Below are positions 60,144 to 64,000 of a stretch of DNA of 64,000 nucleotides, one piece after another (the stretch's first letter is position 1; each line of letters begins with the position of its first letter). The DNA comes from Tautonia rosea (GTDB lineage: Bacteria > Planctomycetota > Planctomycetia > Isosphaerales > Isosphaeraceae), in the NCBI RefSeq assembly GCF_012958305.1, contig NZ_JABBYO010000011.1, positions 1 through 64,000 of the forward strand. The letters are read 5' to 3'. The notes under the pieces are model-generated. The model did not search any database and was not told the origin of the DNA. It saw only the letters and a list, made by a program, of their open reading frames with translations. The position numbers and the translations under genes are program-made.

Positions 60144-60935
60144 TCAGCGTGCAGAGTCGTATAGTTCGAAATCGCGCCCGAACAGCTCCTTGATCTGCTG
60201 CATCGCCTTCGGCGAAACAATCGAGACGTCTTGACTTCGGTTCCGATTCGAGGCCCGTAGGTGTTCAAGCTGGATTTCGACGCTGGATTCGGCGATTGGC
60301 TGAAAAAAGCGTTCGACTCCCTCTTTCAGATGTTCCATCTTGATGAAATCGGTGACGAGCACGCGGCCATTGGGGTCGGTCACGTCATCCCAGACCGACG
60401 CCGAATGAGTGGCCACGTGGATGGACTTCCAGGGGTCGGTGCGCAGCTCGCGGATCGTTTCGAGGAAGCGTTCCAATCCTTGGACATGGTCAAAGGTCTT
60501 CGTTTTGCGAAGGAGTTTTCGGATGACCTTCGCGGGGAGCGACTCGGGAGTGGACCGCAGCGAATTGCCAAGCGCTTCGCGGTAGAGATACCAGTACATA
60601 CTCAAACAACGATCGACCGGCTCTCTGACAACCACGAACGACTTGATGTCGTCAAAATTTTTGTACAGATACTGTTTTGCGTAATACATTTTTTTGAACA
60701 TGAGATCCCCAAGCGGCGTTCGAAACCGATTGAGGACCGAGTTCCAGTAGATCGTCTCTACCTGCAAGAAGGAAGGAACATAAACGCCCTTCCACCCTTG
60801 AGGCTCGGGTGGGCTCCAGTAATGGTGCCCCAGCGCCCGGTGAAGCGACGTGCCCGCGGTCTTCTTGATATGCAACCAGAGGTAGGGTTGCCGGAATCCG
60901 GGTTGCACCAAAATCTCTCGTCGATCCGGCACCAT
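60144..60935 (-). CDS. Sulfotransferase family protein
   Basis: This 263-residue protein starts at ATG 60935 with AGGA about eight bases upstream. The PAPS-binding 5'-phosphosulfate loop is LWLHIKKTAGTSLHRALGHH, and the 3'-phosphate region is SFVVVREPVDRCLSMYWYLY, both typical of carbohydrate sulfotransferases of the Sulfotransfer_2 type. The middle is aromatic and Lys-rich (MFKKMYYAKQYLYKNFDD). It should sulfate a sugar or glycan, in the cytoplasm since no signal is seen. Codon use is richer in A/T than in the neighbours, and an AT-rich spacer lies beside it, so it may be horizontally acquired. Confidence 0.85.
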   Translation of the reverse strand: MVPDRREILVQPGFRQPYLWLHIKKTAGTSLHRALGHHYWSPPEPQGWKGVYVPSFLQVETIYWNSVLNRFRTPLGDLMFKKMYYAKQYLYKNFDDIKSFVVVREPVDRCLSMYWYLYREALGNSLRSTPESLPAKVIRKLLRKTKTFDHVQGLERFLETIRELRTDPWKSIHVATHSASVWDDVTDPNGRVLVTDFIKMEHLKEGVERFFQPIAESSVEIQLEHLRASNRNRSQDVSIVSPKAMQQIKELFGRDFELYDSAR

Positions 60936-61688
60936 GAAGCGGTTCCTACAATCTTATCCGAGACATGCTCATAGTTGTGACCGGTTTCATTCTACTTCGA
61001 AGGAACACATGCAAACGATTGTTCCGCATGAGAACCATTCGCGAGAAGAACCGGTTTTCCAGAACGTCCAACCGACTCCCCGGCGTGTCGACCTGGCTGG
61101 ACATCGCCTGGAACCGACCAATCGCTTGGCCCTGGGTTGCGGCCACGACAGGTTGGAACCATGGAGGCGATCCGTCGGATCATGAATTCGACTCAACCGC
61201 CAGACAGGCCGGCACCAGGGCTCGACACGGGGACGGACGACTCCAGCCATGCCACCTCAGGCCACGATAAATCCAGGCTCACAAAAAATCAAAATTATCA
61301 TGTGGCATTTCAGAACACTTCGCTGCCAGGAACCGCTTCCAGGGAGGGACATGATTGTTTGGATCAGGAGGGATTTTCTCGATTCGAGCGAGCGTTCTCA
61401 CCTGGCCGCATCGTGCCGAATGGGGAGCTACAATAAGGTCGGTCCAGGTTGCCGCGCGATCGGCGAAGCGGACCTAACAAATCATTTATTTTTCTATATT
61501 TATCAGAGCATTTCGATTATATTCTGTTTGCCCTGCGTTTGATTTCTGAGGCAACCGGGGTGTGCCGACGAAGGAATGGAGAAGATTGGATGAGGGAGAA
61601 ACGGGAGCCTTGTTCGGGCCGAGGGGGCAGGCTAAGGTGGGCTGCGATTCGACGGAGAGAGGCGCGAACCGAGGGAGCATCACGATCG
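60936..61688. other. AT-rich spacer, no gene recognised
   Basis: The region holds unusually AT-rich stretches at 61270-61300 and 61480-61540 (ATTTATTTTTCTATATTTAT). No frame gives a credible protein. Promoters for the sulfotransferase (minus) and the propeller-phosphatase gene (plus) should lie here. Confidence 0.5.
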
Positions 61689-64000
61689 ATGAACGAACGA
61701 TTTCGAATGAACATGATTTCCGAACGCCTCGCGTGTTTGGCGTTCGTGGCGGCGGCAACCGTGGTGCCGCTGGCGGGGGCGGTTGGCCAGGAGAAGATCG
61801 AGCCCGGCCAGGAGGCGGTGAAGGCGATCTGGCCGGGGATCAACCCGGACGGGGGCGTGCTGCTGCCAAACGGCTGGACCCTGAAGCCCGCGGGCGCTCA
61901 GGTGGCGCTGAACGGGGACTTCCCGGTTTTGATGGCGAGGCATCCGAGCGATCCGGTGCTGGCGGTGCTGTTTGCCGGCTACCGCGAGCACGAGGTGGTG
62001 ACGATCGACACGGAGACGAACCGGGTGATCGGCCGGGTGGCGCTGCCGGCGTCGTTCTCGGGGTTGGTCTGGTCGCCGGACGGGAAAAGGCTGTTTGTCG
62101 GCGGTGGGTTCGACGACCTGATCTATCGCTTCGACCACGAAGATGGACTGCTCTCCGGTCGGGTTGCGTTCCGCTACCCTGGTCCGCTGGTGGCGGCCGA
62201 CCCGCCTCCTGAGGATGAGCAGGACATCCGCCGGACCGGCCAGCGCGTGCCGGGAGGAATGGTTCTGTCGGGAGACGGCCGAACGCTCTGGGTGGCCAAC
62301 GTCTGGGGAGACACGGTCGCACGGTTCGACGCCGAGACGGGGGAGTTCCTGGGCGAGACCTTCACCGGCGTGAAGACTTATCCGTATGGCCTGGCGATAG
62401 ACGAGGCTCGGGGGCGCGTCTACGCGAGCCTCTGGGGGGCGTCGGCCGTGGTGGCGATCGCAACCGAGACGGGGGACCGGATCGCGCGCTGGCCGACCGA
62501 GGAGCACCCGAACGAGTTGGTGCTGGCGAGGGAAGGGAAGATCCTCTACGTCGCCAACGCGAACCGGAACACGGTGAGCGTGATCGACACCGACGAGGGA
62601 CGATCGCTGGAGACAATCGGCACGGCGATCGCGCCGGACGCCCCCTCTGGTTCGACCCCAAACGCCCTGGCACTGTCGCCGGACGAGTCGGTGTTGTTCG
62701 TTTCGAACGCGAACACGAATCACGTGGCGGTCGTCAACGTAGAGCAGCCGGGCCTGAGCCGGCCGATGGGGTTCCTGCCCGTTGGCTGGTACCCGACCTG
62801 CGTGCGGCTCTCGGCAGACGGCAAGACGATTTACGTGAGCAACGGCAAGGGGGCGATGTCGCGGTCGAACCGCCAGGGACCGCAGCCGACCCCGGGCCCG
62901 AGGCCGGCGACGGCCGAGTACATCGGCGGATTGTTCGAGGGGACCCTGTCGGTCATCCCGATGCCCTCGCCCGATCGGATGGCCGAGCTGACCCGCACCG
63001 TCTACGAGTGCAGCCCACTCGATCGTGAGAACCCAGCGGCCGTCACCGCTGAACGGCCAGAGGGGAACCCGATTCCGGCGAAGGTGGGAGAGCCGTCGCC
63101 GATCAAGTACTGTATCTATATCGTGAAAGAAAATCGGACCTATGATCAAGTCTTCGGCGATATGCCCGAAGGCAACGGCGAGCCGGCGCTCTGCCTCTTT
63201 CCGGAGGAGGTGACGCCGAACCACCACGCGCTGGCGCGTGAGTTCGTCTTGCTGGACAACTTCTATGTTGAGAGCGAGGTCTCGGCCGACGGGCACGAGT
63301 GGTCGATGGCGGCCTACGCCACCGACTTCGTCGAGCGAACCTGGCCGCTCGGCTACCGGGGAGACCGACGCGTGCCGTACCCGTCGGAGGGGAACTTCGA
63401 GATCTCCCGGCCGGCCGGCGGCTACCTTTGGGATCGGGCCCGAGAGGCCGGGATCAGCTATCGCTCGTATGGCGAGTTCATCCGCAACGGCCCGACCCCC
63501 GACGCCCCGGGAGTCGCCACCGTCGAGGCGCTGGAGGGGCACTTCGACCCCTTCTTCCGCAGCTACGACCTGAACTACCCCGACGTGAAGCGGGCCGAGC
63601 GGTTCCTGGAGGAGCTGGCGCGGTTCGAGGCGGAGGGGGAGATGCCGCAACTGATCATCATCCGCTTGCCCAACGATCATACGTCCGGCACTCGGGTGGG
63701 CGCTCCCACGCCGAGGGCGATGGTTGCCGACAACGACCTGGCGCTAGGGATGCTCGTTGAGGGGGTGAGCAAGAGCCGGTTCTGGCCGGAGACGGCGATC
63801 TTTGTCGTTGAGGACGACGCGCAGAACGGCCCCGACCACGTCGATGCGCACCGGACCGTCGCCCTCTGCATCAGCCCGTATACGAAGGGGACGGGGAAGG
63901 ACTCGACGATGTATTCCACCTCGTCGATGCTTCGGACGATGGAGCTGATCCTCGGCCTGGAGCCGATGAGCCAGTTCGACGCCGCCGCCCGCCCGATGTA
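61689..64000 (+). CDS. YncE-like propeller fused to alkaline phosphatase-like domain, 3' end missing
   Basis: The gene starts at ATG 61689; ATGs at 61707 and 61713 are alternatives. It is open to the window edge (770 codons seen). A signal peptide (LACLAFVAAATVVPLAGAVG) is followed by a YncE/NHL-type propeller with repeats such as SGLVWSPDGKRLFVGGGFDD, VLSGDGRTLWVANVWGD and ALSPDESVLFVSNANTNH. The second half is an alkaline phosphatase-superfamily domain like the phosphoesterase family: IKYCIYIVKENRTYDQVFGD, then HALAREFVLLDNFYVESEVS and RLPNDHTSGTRVG, then IFVVEDDAQNGPDHVDAHRT. Such bifunctional proteins are frequent in planctomycetes and acidobacteria. The substrate is unknown. Confidence 0.92.
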   Translation, partial: MNERFRMNMISERLACLAFVAAATVVPLAGAVGQEKIEPGQEAVKAIWPGINPDGGVLLPNGWTLKPAGAQVALNGDFPVLMARHPSDPVLAVLFAGYREHEVVTIDTETNRVIGRVALPASFSGLVWSPDGKRLFVGGGFDDLIYRFDHEDGLLSGRVAFRYPGPLVAADPPPEDEQDIRRTGQRVPGGMVLSGDGRTLWVANVWGDTVARFDAETGEFLGETFTGVKTYPYGLAIDEARGRVYASLWGASAVVAIATETGDRIARWPTEEHPNELVLAREGKILYVANANRNTVSVIDTDEGRSLETIGTAIAPDAPSGSTPNALALSPDESVLFVSNANTNHVAVVNVEQPGLSRPMGFLPVGWYPTCVRLSADGKTIYVSNGKGAMSRSNRQGPQPTPGPRPATAEYIGGLFEGTLSVIPMPSPDRMAELTRTVYECSPLDRENPAAVTAERPEGNPIPAKVGEPSPIKYCIYIVKENRTYDQVFGDMPEGNGEPALCLFPEEVTPNHHALAREFVLLDNFYVESEVSADGHEWSMAAYATDFVERTWPLGYRGDRRVPYPSEGNFEISRPAGGYLWDRAREAGISYRSYGEFIRNGPTPDAPGVATVEALEGHFDPFFRSYDLNYPDVKRAERFLEELARFEAEGEMPQLIIIRLPNDHTSGTRVGAPTPRAMVADNDLALGMLVEGVSKSRFWPETAIFVVEDDAQNGPDHVDAHRTVALCISPYTKGTGKDSTMYSTSSMLRTMELILGLEPMSQFDAAARPM

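Noticed and set aside
61680-63680. Minus-strand frame of 666 codons opposite the propeller-phosphatase gene
   Set aside because: The plus strand has clear propeller and phosphatase motifs; the opposite frame is a composition artefact.
1-64000. CRISPR arrays, rRNA and tRNA genes
   Set aside because: No regularly spaced repeats with unique spacers, no rRNA core sequences and no T-loop/cloverleaf pattern were found on reading both strands by eye.

Overview
The window is high-GC bacterial DNA, and its gene content points to a planctomycete, probably of the Isosphaeraceae (an inference from gene families, not a database match). The markers are two DUF1559 proteins with type IV pilin-like N-termini, a PEP-CTERM protein, two Tat-exported Gfo/Idh/MocA oxidoreductases, an ASPIC/UnbV-VCBS protein, zinc-ribbon and TPR membrane proteins, and many hairpin repeats between genes. 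I saw no rRNA, tRNA or CRISPR array.

Left end (1-4.7 kb) is accessory DNA. It has the N-terminal part of an integron-type tyrosine recombinase running off the edge, a MazF/PemK toxin with two upstream antitoxin-like genes, and a small membrane protein gene bounded by GTTAGGC and GCCTAAC. After these come palindromic repeats, an IS110 remnant, and a small protein with a possible Cys-His-Asp site.

4.7-18.1 kb: an exported sugar-metabolism group (Tat metallophosphoesterase, two Tat Gfo/Idh/MocA proteins, a glucose/sorbosone dehydrogenase), a K+/H+ antiporter, an M48-like protease divergent from a BlaI/MecI repressor, a zinc-ribbon membrane protein, a DUF5872-like protein, an M28 peptidase and a PEP-CTERM protein.

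18.4-28.5 kb: a large FAD/Fe-S oxidase of D-lactate/glycolate type, a repeat-rich spacer with a 52-residue membrane protein, an operon for a three-subunit molybdenum hydroxylase with a Tat-exported Fe-S subunit, and a ThiO-like glycine oxidase. Two copies of a compound inverted repeat flank the hydroxylase region in opposite orientation.

28.8-46 kb: a lipoprotein, DUF1559, TPR and ASPIC/UnbV group, then an FKBP, a PAS-GGDEF cyclase, a polytopic membrane protein preceded by BlaI-like sites, a CYTH protein, a phosphatase-like protein, a flavin-binding protein, a molybdopterin oxidoreductase followed by a thioredoxin-fold protein and two sugar-transfer genes, a DinB protein and a TolB-like propeller.

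46-53 kb: cobalamin adenosyltransferase and a pteridine-reductase-like SDR, then a Kai clock-like operon. Its order is a receiver-like/PAS protein whose C-terminus resembles the KaiA/RsbU four-helix domain, then kaiB, kaiC and a PAS-GAF hybrid histidine kinase. This is the most interesting part of the window. A CbiX-like chelatase follows.

53.6-64 kb: an exported proline-rich protein, a CDF transporter, an MFS pseudogene, an NTF2-like protein, a BON-domain protein, a second DUF1559 protein, a sulfotransferase in AT-richer DNA, and the start of a YncE/phosphatase fusion that runs off the right edge.
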